Shown piece by piece: positions 1 through 13,085 of a stretch of 64,000 nt of DNA (positions are counted from its first letter, which is position 1; every line of letters starts with the position of its first letter). The translations under genes and the position numbers were made by a program. Source of the stretch: Mucor racemosus (Eukaryota > Mucoromycota > Mucoromycetes > Mucorales > Mucoraceae); the NCBI GenBank assembly GCA_027405735.1, contig JAPEHQ010000002.1, positions 1,302,001-1,366,000 on the forward strand, in the 5' to 3' direction. Below the pieces are notes generated by a model. It was not told the DNA's origin. It searched no databases and saw only the letters and a program-made list of their open reading frames with translations.

Positions 1-262
1 GAAAGAATTTTCATGATTATACCATCCTATCTCTTGTTGTTCAAGTGGAGGAGATGCCAACTGCTGAACATGGCAATTGTCAACCAGTTGAGATACATTT
101 GTGGTGGCTTCAAAGACCTGATCTTGTACCTGATTTGAATTTTGAGCGGTTAAATCATGATTAACGCCATAGTAACAGTGACTAGACAATTAAAATGAAA
201 TGAGTTTAATGCAATTTCTACATGATTTCTTGATCTACTTACTTGGCATTAGGATTGTACAT
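1..262 (-). CDS. Unidentified protein, N-terminal part only (gene runs off window start)
   Basis: Two exons can be read on the minus strand. Exon 1 is 243-262, beginning ATG TAC AAT CCT. It ends at a GTAAGT donor. The intron is 182-242 and ends in CTAG. Exon 2 is 181 down to position 1 and stays open for its whole length. The joined reading starts MYNPNANHCYYGVNHDLTAQ and continues as a Gln/Asn-rich, low-complexity stretch ending ...GWYNHENSF at the window edge. No domain is recognisable in about 67 residues. It is divergent from the RRN3 gene, with a shared promoter region at about 263-673. The very short first exon (20 nt) resembles those of two other genes here. Function unknown. The call rests on frame continuity across a good intron. 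Confidence 0.55.
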
Positions 263-673
263 TTGTGAATCAAGAAAGTAATGTATGTGTGAATTGAAAA
301 GTTAGTAAAGTAAAGTAAAGGAGAAAAGAAAAAAGTTTGAAGGGAAAGTTTAATTGATTGCCAACATGTTACTCTTTATATAGAGGTTTCCAAAGATCCG
401 TACGACATTTTAAAAAGGTGATATTACTAGTTTGGGCTCGCCTTTTCTCGGAGATCGTAAATGTAAATTTGTGCTGCTTGACAGAAACAAGTGTAACTTG
501 AAGTAATGGCCAATCAATCAATCAAAAAATGCAAAGGGTTAGTTGATCTAGCAACTATAGCATTAGCCACCGTTAAGACTTGGACTGTTTATGATTTATT
601 TCTTAAAAACGAAAAAAAAAAAAGTACATTTAGTTTCATTACATTATTTTCCTTACATCAAATATACTCAATT

Positions 674-3327
674 ATGCCAGTTCGCTCTCCCAACATGAAC
701 TCTACTGCAGTTCAAGATTCTCAAGATTTCCCCAAGAATTCCAATATACCCCCTATTGCCGAGAAGGAAGAAACTAATGAAAATGTCAGTAAAGAAAAGC
801 TTGCGAATATGAAGCTTATCATGAAAACATTTGTATTGGGTGCTCTCCGAGAAAAAGAACAGGTAAACTATTATATCACTTAATTTCATAATTTCTTGGG
901 ATTTGGTTATATTGTGGTTTTCTCTTTTCTGTTTTATCATTACAACAGGCCTATTCATTTTCATCGATGATGGCTCTTTATGGGGTCAATATTTCGAATT
1001 TTTTTTATGGGTTTATGTCTTTTTTTTTTCTGCAAAAAAAAAAAAAACCAACTACTGCGGCATGTCCCCGTTTTCAATCTTCTTTCTGGATTGTTTACGT
1101 TCGGGTAATTGCTTTTAGCTTTTAAAGGGTCCAGAAAGTATCTATTAATATCATTATTTCCATACTTTGATTATATAATTTAATTAATTAAAAAAGAACG
1201 AAAGAAATCAAGTAAAAAAAGGGACAAAGAATTTCGTTTCTTTCATATGGGGATAACAAATATTTTCGGTAGTTGGAGATCATTGTGAATTACCTATTAA
1301 AAAAATCTCAAGTTTATATGGCCTCTGACAAAACAGAAAGAAAACAGTTACCCTTATATTAAAGAAAAAAAGAAATTTTCTTAGTTAAAGAATTTCCCCT
1401 CTATTTCTTGATCTTTTTTATACTATTATTTTTGTTCAAAATCATGTAAAATGACATGTATGATTAACTCGCTATTTTTTTTCTTTCTTTTAGGGAAATA
1501 CTACTCGCTACAATGAATTGGTTGAAATCCTCGGTAGAGACCCTACAAGCCCTGAAGCACCTTCCACACTCAAATTATACACTTGGATCGTTGTATTATC
1601 GCAATCAGTATCTCTTTTAGACAAATCTTGTGCTACATTGGTCGAAGCAGCTTTAATGATTGACTGGAGTTTCCGTAACAGGGCTTTTGTTAATGCATAT
1701 ATCGATTTCTTGGAGAACCTTGTTTCAGCTCATGCATTTTATGTTGTTCCCATTTTGAATGCTCTTGTTCAGGGGTTCAGATATCGTAAGTTTCTAATGA
1801 AATTAATCATAACATTTACTAAACTCTTGAATTTTTTTAGGGATTCATGTTCCTGAAAGTTCCACAGTTACTCGTACTACATCATATGATCGTTGTCATG
1901 AAGCATTGCAATGTATCCTTCAACTTATTCCTACGGGTGCCAATTCTTTATTTGTAAGCTTGGTCCGATTCATGCCTCACAAGCGTTTCAATTCTGCTGA
2001 ACAAGCTGCATATATCAAAAATATTCTTTTTGTATCTGAATATGTTCCCATGTTGCGTAAACAAATTTTAGGTCTTGTCATTGATCAAATGGTTCAAGTT
2101 GATGCTCAAATTCAAATCGAATTAGACGAAATGGATGAGGATATTGAATTCGATGTATACGACATGAACTTTGACGATGATTACAATTCAGAAGGGAGCG
2201 ATGATGAAGTTGACGATGATTTTGACGATGAAGAAGGTGATATGTCAGATGATGCTAGTATCGATTCTCAAATTTCTCATGACGACACTGATCGTAAAGA
2301 TTCTATCCAACAAATCAAGTATATGGTGCGTAAATTAGATGCCATGATGAATTTAGCCTTTCAATATTTCTCCAAATGCGCAAAAACTGCCTCGGTTGAT
2401 GTTCAAAATGAAATTTTCTATGCTTTGGTGGATATTTTTGATCGTGCTGTCCTCAAGACTCTTAAATCAAGATATACTCAATTTTTACTGTTTTATTTCT
2501 GTTCCTTGAATGTCAATGTTTACAGCGATTACTTTTTAGAACATTTAGTCAATCATATCACTGATCCTTTAAAGCCCAATGTCACCAGAGTTGCCGCTGC
2601 TGCTTATATTCAATCATATGTTGCTCGTGCTAAATTTTTAGATCCTAGTACCATTCAAAAGGTAGTCTTGACATTGTCTATTTGGTGTGATAATTATGTG
2701 GACCAGTATGAATCTCAAGTCTTTAGTTTGGATTGCACAAAACACGATGTTTTCTATGCAGTAGTACAAGCGACCATGTACATTTTCTGTTTCCGTTGGA
2801 GAGATCTTGTTATTGATAATGATTTAGAAATCGAAGAAGATATGGAAGAAGATATGTTTGCAGAAGAACATCGTCATTTAACACACCCTGAGTCTGGCTT
2901 TGGTAATGGTGCATCTCGTACATGGTGTGTTGGCCTTCGTAACTTGCCTCGTTTGGTGATGAGCAAGTTCAACCCTCTCAAGCTATGTGCACCTGCTGTC
3001 GTTCGACAATTTGCTAAATTGTCACGCAACACACATTTCATGTATGTATACCCTGTTTTGGAAAAGAACCGAGAGGTGTTTGTCCCTGGATTAGGAAGTG
3101 CTAGTTTATTACAAACTGTTCAAACCTTTTTCCCATTTGATCCTTATAAATTAGACAGTAGTCGTATTTATGTGGATGATATTTATTTCGAATGGATTGC
3201 AGAGGATGATGAAGATGAGGAAGATGAAAGTGACGAGGAAGAGGAAGAAGAAACAGAAGACGAGGATGTGACATCTGGAATGATGGCTATGAGTATTAGT
3301 CCAAGCCCTACTCACTACTTGCAGTAA
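674..3327 (+). CDS. RRN3: RRN3-like RNA polymerase I-specific transcription initiation factor
   Basis: Exons are 674-862, 1494-1785 and 1841-3327, giving 655 codons and a frame that joins exactly at GT-AG borders. Rrn3/TIF-IA bridges RNA polymerase I to the promoter-bound core factor and controls rRNA synthesis in the nucleolus. Visible support: the N-terminal segment KLIMKTFVLGALREKEQ continuing into GNTTRYNELVEILGRDP, helical HEAT-like sequence throughout, a central acidic stretch (Asp/Glu-rich, encoded near 2180-2260) and an acidic C-terminal tail (near 3200-3275), all typical of the family. The length matches yeast and human Rrn3 (about 630-650 aa). The frame stays open upstream to an ATG at 506, but that extension is low-complexity and would exceed the family length, so 674 is preferred. 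Intron 1 (863-1493, 631 nt) is about ten times longer than the other introns in the window. Confidence 0.85.
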
Positions 3328-3589
3328 AAATTCTCTTTTTGTCTTTTGCATTACTTTAAAATATTACCAACAATTCATTTTTACATTCTCTTTGAAAAAG
3401 AACAAACCCCTTCATATATGTATATATATATTATATGTATGTCATTGTATAAATTTCTTACTACTACTTTTTTACCCTCTTTGAAAATAAATAAACTATA
3501 AAACAATAACCTTTGCTATATATATATATGACTGCATGCTAAATAAACTCATGTCTACCCATATTTATAAAATAGATATAAATGTAAAC

Positions 3590-4716
3590 ATTTCGCAATT
3601 GTAGCGTCCAAAAAAAAGCTTGAGAAAAGATAAATCCTTATAGTTTTTAATTTTCAAAATCGGAGCATGCTCCTTTTCTTCAACTAACTTCATACTAAGC
3701 ACCTTTCAGGATATATTTTGGACATTGCCGCATAGGTATAAATTAACTGAATTATGCTATATTCCTAAATTTATTCTACATCTCACGAAAACTCAAAAAC
3801 ACATAAAATTCACTGTTGTTCCCTTGAAAACTGGGTCTCACTTTTCATTCCTGCTCTACTTTTTTTTTTACTAAACAATACCAAGAAAAAATTATATGCC
3901 AATGTACCTGAGATGTTCAACTTTAATCCAAAAACATGTATCCAAAAATATCCTATATCTAGCAGTTGGTATGAATTTTTTAGTGCTAATGTTTCGGATT
4001 TTTTACGCGTATTTCACTGCTAATGGATTGAAAACTTTGAGGCTTCATATCTTTAGAAAAAATTAAGCTATACTAACTTTTTTTAATAATGAAAGTTACT
4101 TGTTTTAAAGTGCTCTATAACATATGCTAGTATAAAAAAATTTCGAGCAATTTTATTTTTTTTTTCATTTTTTTGATATTTTTGCAGTAGATTTCAAAAT
4201 ATTTGTTAAATTGAGCAATACCTTTTTTAAATTCATGTCATTAAGCTTGTTGAGCTCTCTTAGACCTAATTTAGTTTTTTTCGAAATATTGATTTTTCGT
4301 GGAGATATCCTCAAAAATATGTACAAAGAGATACCCGCATTTCTAACCTCGATTTTTCCCTTGTATACCCTTATCCCAATTTCTGAATTTGAAAAAAAAA
4401 TGAGCAAAAATCTCGTTTTCTCTAAGAAAAATGCAGCTAAATAGTTCAGAAATAGCTCAATTGATAGATAATTTTGTTGTGTATTATTTTCATTACTTAT
4501 ATTTGAAACTTGCTTATAAAAAGTGATGTATATCTTTAAAAAACCTCTAAAATTTCAATCGTATTTTACACAAAATTTAATATAAAATATTTGTTTAAAT
4601 TTTATTTAGATGGATGCAGAATTCAGAACTGTACAAAAACCATTTAATAAGCTAGTTCAACTTACTTTGCATTTCATGAGTTATAAGACGTTTTTGTTTT
4701 TTGATCTTTTTTTTTT
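3590..4716 (+). repeat. Repeat family R2, copy a (truncated)
   Basis: AT-rich non-coding repeat found four times in the window (also 40480-42165 inverted, 49440-51170 direct, and 62930 to the end inverted). Shared landmarks in order are GGAGCATGCTCC-like start sequence, AAAACTGGGTC, CTGAGATG.TCAACTTTAAT, TTCATATCT.TA.GAAAAAATTAAGC, and GGATGCAGAATT. The copy stops at an oligo-T run (about 4707-4718), where the LINE remnant begins. It lacks the last roughly 450 bp seen in copy c. No coding potential is evident; short ORFs here are not conserved among copies. Confidence 0.75.
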
Positions 4717-7214
4717 AAAAATTGTTTTATTAATTGTTTCGTGTACAATTGGAGTAGGGGTTCTAATTGAAGAGGCGCGGGCAATGAAAATTTTATTATT
4801 ATATAAATAAGAAAGGCAATAATGTTGAAGAAGGAAAAGGTAAGGAAAATAATAATTAATTAGCATACTAAGAAAAAGAAGGAAAAAAAAACGAAATAGA
4901 ATGACAAAAGGCAAGAAGAACCAGGTATGGGGTTTACAAGATGTTATGGCATTGATCCTCGTCAATTATTTGATGAATGGAGAGTCGAATGCTAGTCAAG
5001 ATTGCTGTAGGTGAGACCGGAACCTGATTAAGAATGAACCGCATATGAGCGAGCCATACTTGGGATAGAGAGATGATGAGAACCTTATAAAAATCTATGC
5101 CCTTAATTTAGCAGCACAACAGATATGAGAAATCAAGTGTAAGAAAGGCTTTTTTGATATCCGATATAGAAGTGGTAGGCTACAGAAACTCGAAGATGGC
5201 TCCTTGCCATATCTTTTCCTTAGTAGAATAATGCAAAAAGAGGAGATGGGAAGAGGAATCAGTAACTATTATATTGCAGACCGGGCAAAAAGGAGAGTCA
5301 AAAACACTAGCCATAATATAATGAAGGTAACCACGATTGGGGATACAGCCATTGATCAAGAGATATATAACGTTTCGTTAAACGATTGTGAAGGACGAAG
5401 ACCAAAAGTATTTCCACCTTGCCGATTTTACCTTACGAAGAGATTCAGGGGCAATTATTTGTGAGGCCTGAAAACCCGATCTGAAAAGCTTAGCTGAGAC
5501 TGTAGTGGAAGCAATAGATTGAATATCATTTATAGGCAAGCATTTTACAAAAGGATTAAACAATAGATTGAGATTAGCAGCCGAAGCTTGACGGCACAAA
5601 AAAAGGAAGTAGGATTGAAATTTAAAGCTACCCAACAAAGTCAAATCTCTATGAACCGTCTTCGGAGCACGTTTTCATGTCTGTAGCTCAGGATCTCTTG
5701 GATGTTTCCAATGAGGAGAGTTCAGGGTAATAAGGTCGTAATAAAATATATCAGAGACCTTCATCTGTTTAAACTGAGCAGGGATAGACCAGGAACAAGA
5801 AGGAGGCACATAAAACGCAGCTTGTAAAGGCAGGATCAAGGCAGTAGCTGGACTAATTTGAGCCTAATCAAAAGACCGAGGGAAAAAATCTACGGCCCTA
5901 TATATCATATCAATGGTACCTGTCCTTAGTTTCCTCAAACTTTGAGTTCGAGCACAAGGAAAAAGTAAAGGAATATGATGATACTGACATTGATTTACAT
6001 TACGAATATGATGACTGAGCAGATAATAAGCTGGAGGATGATTGTAAATGGCGGTTGGATCTAATTGAAGTAGTGGTTGAATCCACCTAAAATAAAGGAC
6101 AGACGATTATTGGAGTTGAATGTCGATAACACTGAGATCATCTTGAGCTTTAGGGAGTGTCCAAACCCTCCAATGAATGACCGGAAAGTTGCTTTGCTTC
6201 AAAAATTGGATAGCGATCGACGGAAATTATCTTTAGTGAGAGGAGTAACCTGCAAGATGTATCATAATTTAAACAAAATTAACAAATTCAACACTGTAGC
6301 TCGACCAACCACTGATAAAGAGCGAATAGAGTGTAACCGAACCACCGATTTCAACTTTGCGACCAATCCTGCCATATAATTTACCCTTTGTATTCTACTT
6401 TGGCTAAAAGAAAAATTAAGATAAATGAGAGGACTATCATCATCTTTGACTGAATGCAAATGACAAATCAGAAGTTGAGTCAAAAGACGTCGCTAATACT
6501 TCCGAGTGTCTCTCCCGACACCGAAAATGTTTCAACTTTTTGTCATTGTTAAATTTGGCATTAGAAGCCGAACAAAATAATTCCATATACAAATCATGCT
6601 GATCGTGTACAAAAACCAGGGAGTCGTCCGCAGAGCATAATACTTTAGTCCTGAAGAAACCCACCAGATAGCCTTGATATTCTTGATCTGCAATAATTGA
6701 AAGTAAAAAGGGTTTAAAAGCCAAATTATATAGAATGGGTGAAATAGGATCACCTTACTTGAGACCTCTTAGTTCAGGCACCTCCGCAGTAAAATGACCA
6801 TTGATATTGGTTTTGCTCACATTTTTTGACATGAGGTTGTTGTAAACATAAGTAATCAATTTTCTAGAAAAACCAAACTTCTGCAGCACCATCTTGAGAT
6901 AATCTTCCAAATTCTTCACTTGGTCATATGTTTTTTCCTGATCCAGAAGAAGATCTATATATTGATCTAAGGTACCAAAAAACGGACCATCTTCTTGTTG
7001 TTCTACTATGGTCCATTTTCGCTGTGCATTCTCCTTCCTCCTATTCTCCATAATGAATTGTCAAAGCAAGCCATTCTCTGCAATAAATCGACCCGGGATA
7101 AAACCGAGCGGATGTCTACTAATAACATCTTGAGAAACAAGCATTATACGGCTATTAACAATCCAAGTGAATAGTTTATAATCCGTGTTGGCTAATGATA
7201 AGGGCCCATAATTT
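4717..7214 (-). pseudogene. Decayed LINE-type retrotransposon (reverse transcriptase remnant)
   Basis: Read on the minus strand from 7214 downward, conserved LINE RT blocks appear in the right order but in broken frames. They are NYGPLSLANTDYKLFTWI and GFIPGRFIAENGLL (about 7070-7205), LDQEKTYDQV (about 6930), INGHFTAEVPELRGLK followed by an in-frame stop where Gln is expected, then GDPISPILYNLAF (about 6720-6800), and ADDSLVFV (about 6600). Further down are endonuclease-like C-terminal pieces (5380-5640) and a zinc-finger-like CPVCN segment near 5270-5300. Stops and frameshifts throughout make it non-functional. An oligo-T run at about 4707-4718 fits the poly(A) end of a minus-strand element. 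No convincing target-site duplication was found. It is 5'-truncated at the junction with repeat R1 copy A. Confidence 0.8.
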
Positions 7215-9632
7215 TTCACATCATAAGCATATTATTATCCCTATAATAAAATCTGACCATGAGCATAATGAGCTCATTGTATGGACACAAATTGGTTTGT
7301 ATATGAGCATCGTGCTGTTCTCAAAGTTTTATTCCATTTTTGCTGGAATGGGTTTTTAAATTACATTTGCTTTTATTAATATACATTATAGACAATACAA
7401 TTAAACAATGCGTTGTTGATGTAGAGCAATACATGCAAGAACCAATATATTTACGCTTATCATCATTTGCAAATATGTTTATAGCTATACTGTTTACAGC
7501 AACAATGGGTTTTACTCGAGCATAAACTCAAATAACACTTACTACTTAAATTTATATGCAAGCCAAATCTAAGATTATAGATGTTTATCACACATAAAAT
7601 TTAAACAAACCTTGTTTAAACTTCTTATTTTAATTTACGATTGTCAGCTATAAAAAGATTTGTTTTCAAGTATAGCGACGATCATAACTATGCTTATTTG
7701 GCAAGACATTAAAGTATTCCTTTTTTTTCTATATCATTTAAAATTTTATCACTTTTCTGAAACACTTCGTGGGTTTGTAGCCAGTTCTAGCTTTTCATTG
7801 AGTACATATAAATATCATTGCTCTCGATTTGATCTGGTAATCCAGAAATACGTCCAGCAATACAGTAGTAAATAATGGTGTTTGATCTTAGAATGCAATT
7901 AAATAAAAATATCAGTCTCTAATATAACGACTGTTATCTATATTAAAAATATTAGCCCCTTATGTTAGCATGTGTATTTGGATAAAAGAAAAGAATATCA
8001 GCTTGATAGTCTGATATGCCTTATTAAATGATGAGTGTATCCTTGGAATATAAAAACAACACACGTAGAAAAGGATTTTCAAGGCTTTACATTGTTTAGC
8101 GCAATTAAAACTCTGCTAAATTGCTCATTTCAGCCAATGTAAAAGCAGCATTACAGCGCATCAACCCATAAACTAAGTAAAATAGGCAGTAATTGTTATC
8201 ATAGAAGCATACATTTTTCTATCAGAAAAACCGTCTGTCATATCATAGATTCGTTAAAAAATTGCAAAATCGAGTTCGCAGAGCGATGCCGTAATTGAGC
8301 ATAGCAAGATTGAAAGGCTGAGTCTACTATGGTACATCTAAGTTTTAAATAAAATGCGGTTTTTTTTAACTTTTTTTAAATTTAACCAAGTGCGGTCTGA
8401 AAATTCAGTTTTTGTAGCGGACATTGTCCGGACTCATTTTATCCTTACCAACACTCATGATTTTGATCAAAAAACAGAAAAATCAAATTTTGATACCAAA
8501 ATCAACGTTTAAATATACTACATTGTGAGGGAAAATTGTAGCCATAGCTAATACGCATTTTATAAAAACTTAATATTAAAAGGTAAGTAATAAAAATTTG
8601 TACTTTTTGCCCAAAAACGAATTTTTGATAAAAGGATTTTCATGTAATATTTTGCAATAAAAATGTTTATTGTTTTTTATTGAGCAAATAGAGCGCTAAA
8701 TTCTGTATATATGTATATTTTTTGTTTTTATAATTGGTAGCAAAATTAACTCTAAATTTGCAAAACCAGAAATAAAAAATTAAAAAATGTCAAAATTGAC
8801 GATCTGGGCAAAAATAATTTTCTAAATTAATATTCCGCGTATAAGCCTTGTAAGTCTTAAAAATAAGAGGTTTTATAATACTTGAGAACTTTTTCAAGAA
8901 TTAATGATGCTGTACCCACTTGATTCAAGCTTATTACTGTAAAACTTGATACATGTTAATACTGTGTGGTAGTTTATTTGATGATAATATAGTCCTAATT
9001 TATAATTATTGCGCTAGATGTAATTTATATTGAGCTGTAACCTTACGTTTCCAATATCATAAACTTAAACATGGCCATCACTGAAACCTATTGCCGTCTT
9101 TTTATCCTCTTTGTCCCAAGCCAATTTATTCAATGCTTTACTAGAAAACCAACTGAAGTACATACAAATGGTTCCTCTGTATTTGCATTCAACAAATTCC
9201 ATAAATTAAATTGACGGGTTCTATCTACAGTAGTATCAAACGTATCATCAGCGCGCCTTATGATAAATGTCAATCTAAAATCAGACACATCCATTGTCAT
9301 TGTTATAAGCTATGAAAAGCTTGATTTTTAATAATACAGTAATTAGTAAATAAACAACAAGATGATATTAATATCATATGGTGAGTATTTAACATCTAAG
9401 TAAGCTTGATAAAGTATGCTTTTAAACCCTTTTAAAAATCCTGAGGCAAATACAACATCTTGATCCTGTAATTTCTATCGATCAAAATGTTGCGATTTTC
9501 ACTACACAATGAATGCACCTTTTGTCAATCTTGACCTCGATGTATATTGGGTATCAGTTTTTTACCAGTTGTATTTTCTCTAATTCATTAATATTTTAAT
9601 ATTCAGTCATATTGAACGATGATTTGTAGCAT
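7215..9632. repeat. Repeat family R1, copy A (carries dynein-like fragment)
   Basis: One of four direct copies of a multi-kilobase AT-rich repeat (others at 26407-27680, 30085-33010 and 52555-54753). Shared landmarks are AAATCTGACCATGAGCATAATGAGCT, GAGCAATACATGCAAGAA, CTAAGTTTTAAATAAAA, CAGTTTTTGTAGCGGACATT, ATACTACATTGTGAG, and the minus-strand dynein-like fragment near 9050-9290. In this copy the fragment contains a stop inside the last WD repeat (TAA where the other copies read Tyr). The left end abuts the LINE remnant, so the true 5' end is missing; the right end, judged by comparison with copy D, is about 9632. Nature of the element unknown. Confidence 0.75.
9050..9290 (-). pseudogene. 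Dynein intermediate chain-like WD-repeat fragment in R1 copy A
   Basis: On the minus strand two adjacent pieces read FNLWNLLNANTEE and, after a frameshift, NKLAWDKEDKKTAIGFSDGH followed by a stop and VYDIGNV. In cytoplasmic dynein intermediate chains the last WD repeats contain a similar order: an LWNLN.DTE segment followed by a .ALNKL.WDK....A.G.SDGHVYVYD segment. The shared order and spacing support a captured gene fragment. Stops and a frameshift make it non-coding. Confidence 0.6.
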
Positions 9633-10000
9633 TGCCAAAAAAAAAAAGAATAAATTACTGCTCATGATTTAGTTGATCAAATACATATACATTCGTAAAA
9701 AAATATAATACACTAACGATATTTCATACCTGAATGGCGATGATCTGACAAATACATTCAAAAAGAAATACTATAGCAAGCATTTCGATATATCATGCGT
9801 ATTGATAGGGTTTATGTGTAACAAAATAACATTTCAGCAATCATTACACAGCAAAAAGTATATTAATTCATCTTATAGGCGGGTATGAACATTTTTTTTT
9901 TATTAGACAACTGATAATAGATAACATAATTGAAAGCTTCATACAAAATTTGCTAATAATAAAAATGTTTGGGAATAAAATTAAGAAATGGTTGTAAAAA
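9633..10000. other. AT-rich intergenic DNA 3' of the PAS kinase
   Basis: No gene or repeat seen. It probably includes the 3' UTR of the minus-strand kinase that ends at 10001. Confidence 0.5.
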
Positions 10001-13000
10001 TTAATTCATTTTGAACCATGGATGTTCCAAAACTTGATGAATGTTTAATCTTTTGTCGACATCTCTTTCAAGCATATGTGTAATCAGATCAACAGATTCT
10101 ACATGGAAAACATTGTTAATTCTAAAAAAAAAAAAGGCCATTGATTTGTACCGAAACAATATTAAGAAGCTTACCATTTGATAATACAAAGGGTATTCTC
10201 AACTCGCGTTCCATAATTTCATCGATATTATAAAACGGATTTTCTCTATAGATTAGTGTATACAAAAGAGTACCACATGCCCATATATCTTGTGGGGGGC
10301 CTGTGTATGTTTGACCCTTCAAGATTTCCGGTGCAGCATAATCCAGCGTGCCCACAAAAGTTTCATATTGTCGACCTTCTTTCATATATGCAGCGCTACC
10401 AAAATCAATTAAACGGACGCCGCCCTTTAGATCTAAGATCACGTTTTCATCCTTGATATCGCGATGAACAATGCGGTGATCATGCAAATGTCCCACAGCT
10501 GCTACTACTTGACGAAAGATTGACCGAATTTCAGATTCTGTCAAACCGCTTTCCTTGAATTCAATGTAATCAAATAGGTCCATACCAGCGCCATACAAGT
10601 CCATGACAACATAATAATTGTCATCGTCTTCAAAATAATCCACTAAATTTATATGACGATGATGTTAATTTACATGTGATTATTTCATATTCGTAATTTT
10701 TTTGCTTACACATGTCGCTGCAATTGATATGAGGTATCTTTCTCAATGTATGCAATACATGAATCTCGGCTGGTATTAAACCAAGCTTACGATCCCGGGT
10801 CCAGCAATCTACTAAAATACGAGATTTTATCACATATTTGATAACAACTCGTTTCTAAAATAATCAAATCGGGTTAAATAATTTCATTGCAACGTTTATG
10901 CGAGATAAGTCTTTACCTTTTCAGGATCATTTTTAAGATAGGCTAATTTGACTAGACCATATGCTCCCTGGCCCAATTCATCTACAATTTCATAATCTTG
11001 AATTGTAGTCTTCAGTGTTTGAGCGGAATACTCACCAATGCGAGGCCATATACTTTGGCGTTGATTATGAGTGGCAGCAGCAGCGTTGGAAATAGTAGTT
11101 GAATTGACAGAACCAGTAGTAGTAGTTTTCGAAAAAACAGAAGTGAATGCAGGTCTTGAAAAACTGGTAATTTTATTCAACGAAGGCTTCTCTTGTAAAG
11201 CATTTTCACCCATTACATTTTTAGTGTTTGTGGCTGTGGTAGGACTATCTAACAGAGTTTTCTGTGGAGTAGTGGGTAAATTAATAGATTTAGAGCGAAT
11301 AAAGCTTGAGGAATTAGGTATTGTTTGAGAAGCAGTTTCTTTTTCAAATTGCTGCTGCTGAAGTTTATGGATGCTAGTTTTGTGGCCATTGCGCTGAAAT
11401 ACGGTTTCCCTATCATATGTAATCCAAAGAGCATATGCGTTTCGATTGTCCAGTAATTTGATTTGTAAATCAATATCAAAACAAGAGCCGTCTCGATGCA
11501 CAGCCGAAATAATAAGAGGAGGTTGTGTCCTTTTTTTTGATAAATTAGCTCCGAGAATATCGCAACACATGGAATTGTTTAAAATGTAGCCTTCTAGCAG
11601 TAATTCATCTCGCTCCAAACAAGAGATTAAAGTCGTATATTGAGGAATAAGTTTTGATAGGGATACATTGCTAAGATCTTGATAGCCAAAAAGATATTTA
11701 GAGAAGGCGGTGTTGCAGCTTTGAATAATTCCAGTATAGCGGTTTACTGTCACAAGACCTGCAAGTGCTGGCATAGAGGTGATACGGATAGTGGTTTGAT
11801 CTGTATGTCCAATCATGACAGGGAAATGGGCGTTTAGTTTTGTGCGACATCCAAAGAATTTATCGGTTGCATTGTACCGATTAATCAGTTGTTGAATAGG
11901 TTTTTGTAATAATTCTGATGAGGAATAACCGAGCAATTCATTAGCATCTTCATTATCAATTGATTCAATCGTATTGCCATTTAATCGAATTTTAATGGTG
12001 CTTTGAAACACTTCTTCTAAAATCCAGATAAATATTGAAGAACCACTTTCATTTTTCTTTTCTTTTAGCCAAAGAGAAGCAGACGACTTGGTGCCATCTT
12101 GTTTAATGATTGGAATCTATAAACGATTAATTCTTTAGAAATTTCCACCTATAGAATGAATTCTTTTCAACATACCACATCGCCACATATTAAAACACTG
12201 CCATTGATATTAACATGTTGATAATCATCTCTTCTTTTGACAATTTTGTCCAGTAGTAGAGGTCGATGACTCACATCTATGAAATCAAGAATATGTTTCC
12301 CTATAAAGTCTTGGTTTCTGTTTCTTTTAGAACCAGATAAAATCATGGTTGCAATGTGATTTGACAGACTGATTCTCCAATTATCTTGCGTTGTAATTAC
12401 GGCTTGATTCTGTGGTAAAAATCTTGATATATTTTGATCTGACAAGGAAGTTGATGATGTGGATGTAGTAATAGAGGTTTCAGTAGTAGTTGTAGTACTT
12501 GTTGATGGGTATAATGTGTTTGAAGCAAGCGAGGTTCTATGGCGGCGACCTGATTTCAAATTATTAAAGGAAGCAGAACGCTTAATATTGTTATTGTTGA
12601 TAGGTTCTCGATCATCTGGTGTGACTGGAGTCAAAGATCCATTTGTAGCAGTTGTTGTAGATATGTTTGGCATGTCAATCAATTCAAGACTTGATGTAAT
12701 TTGTGCAATATAATTGAGATTATCGCTCTGTTGGGTATCTTTTGATAAAGCTAGCGCTAAACCGGAAGAAGTTGCATTGGGACTTGAAAATCTAAAAGAA
12801 TGTAATGATCCTTGATGCGGTGTAATTGGTTCTGAAGACGATAATGATGAGCTAGTTGAAAATTCTTGGTTATTGTTTCTTAATCTATGTAATTCTTCTG
12901 CGCTATCATTTTTGTCTAGTCTGCGAGAATTGACAGTGTTAATATTTGAATTTTAAGGTTTTTATCTACATTATTCTTACCGAGAATGTATAAAGAGATT

Positions 13001-13085
13001 GTCTGTTTCAAAAATAGAACGTTAGCAACATGTTTAAAAAAAAATTGGACTGCAAAGAAAAAATACCTGATTCAACGCAATTCAT
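10001..13085 (-). CDS. PAS-domain serine/threonine kinase (PAS kinase / PSK type)
   Basis: Seven exons on the minus strand: 13067-13085, 12981-13002, 12176-12920, 10917-12116, 10710-10854, 10175-10642, 10001-10098. Together they encode 898 aa with all phases matching. PAS kinases sense nutrient state and phosphorylate enzymes of glycogen and sugar metabolism in the cytoplasm. Residues 1-180 are Ser/Thr/Asn-rich. PAS-like regions lie at about 188-305 and 378-495 (NELLGYSSSELL; GIIQSCNTAFSKYLFGY). The kinase domain starts near 640 with the Gly loop GQGAYGLVKLAY. VVIKYV supplies the ATP lysine (about 668). HRDIKDEN (about 770) is the catalytic loop, DFGSA (about 790) the Mg-binding motif, and YAAPEIL the activation-segment end. 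All key residues are present. The last exon uses the acceptor after CATGTAG, because the nearer one gives a stop. Exons 1 and 2 are unusually small (19 and 22 nt). Confidence 0.88.

Noticed and set aside
506..673. N-terminal extension of RRN3 from an upstream in-frame ATG
   Set aside because: Low-complexity sequence with a Lys run, and it would make the protein longer than the family; treated as 5' UTR.
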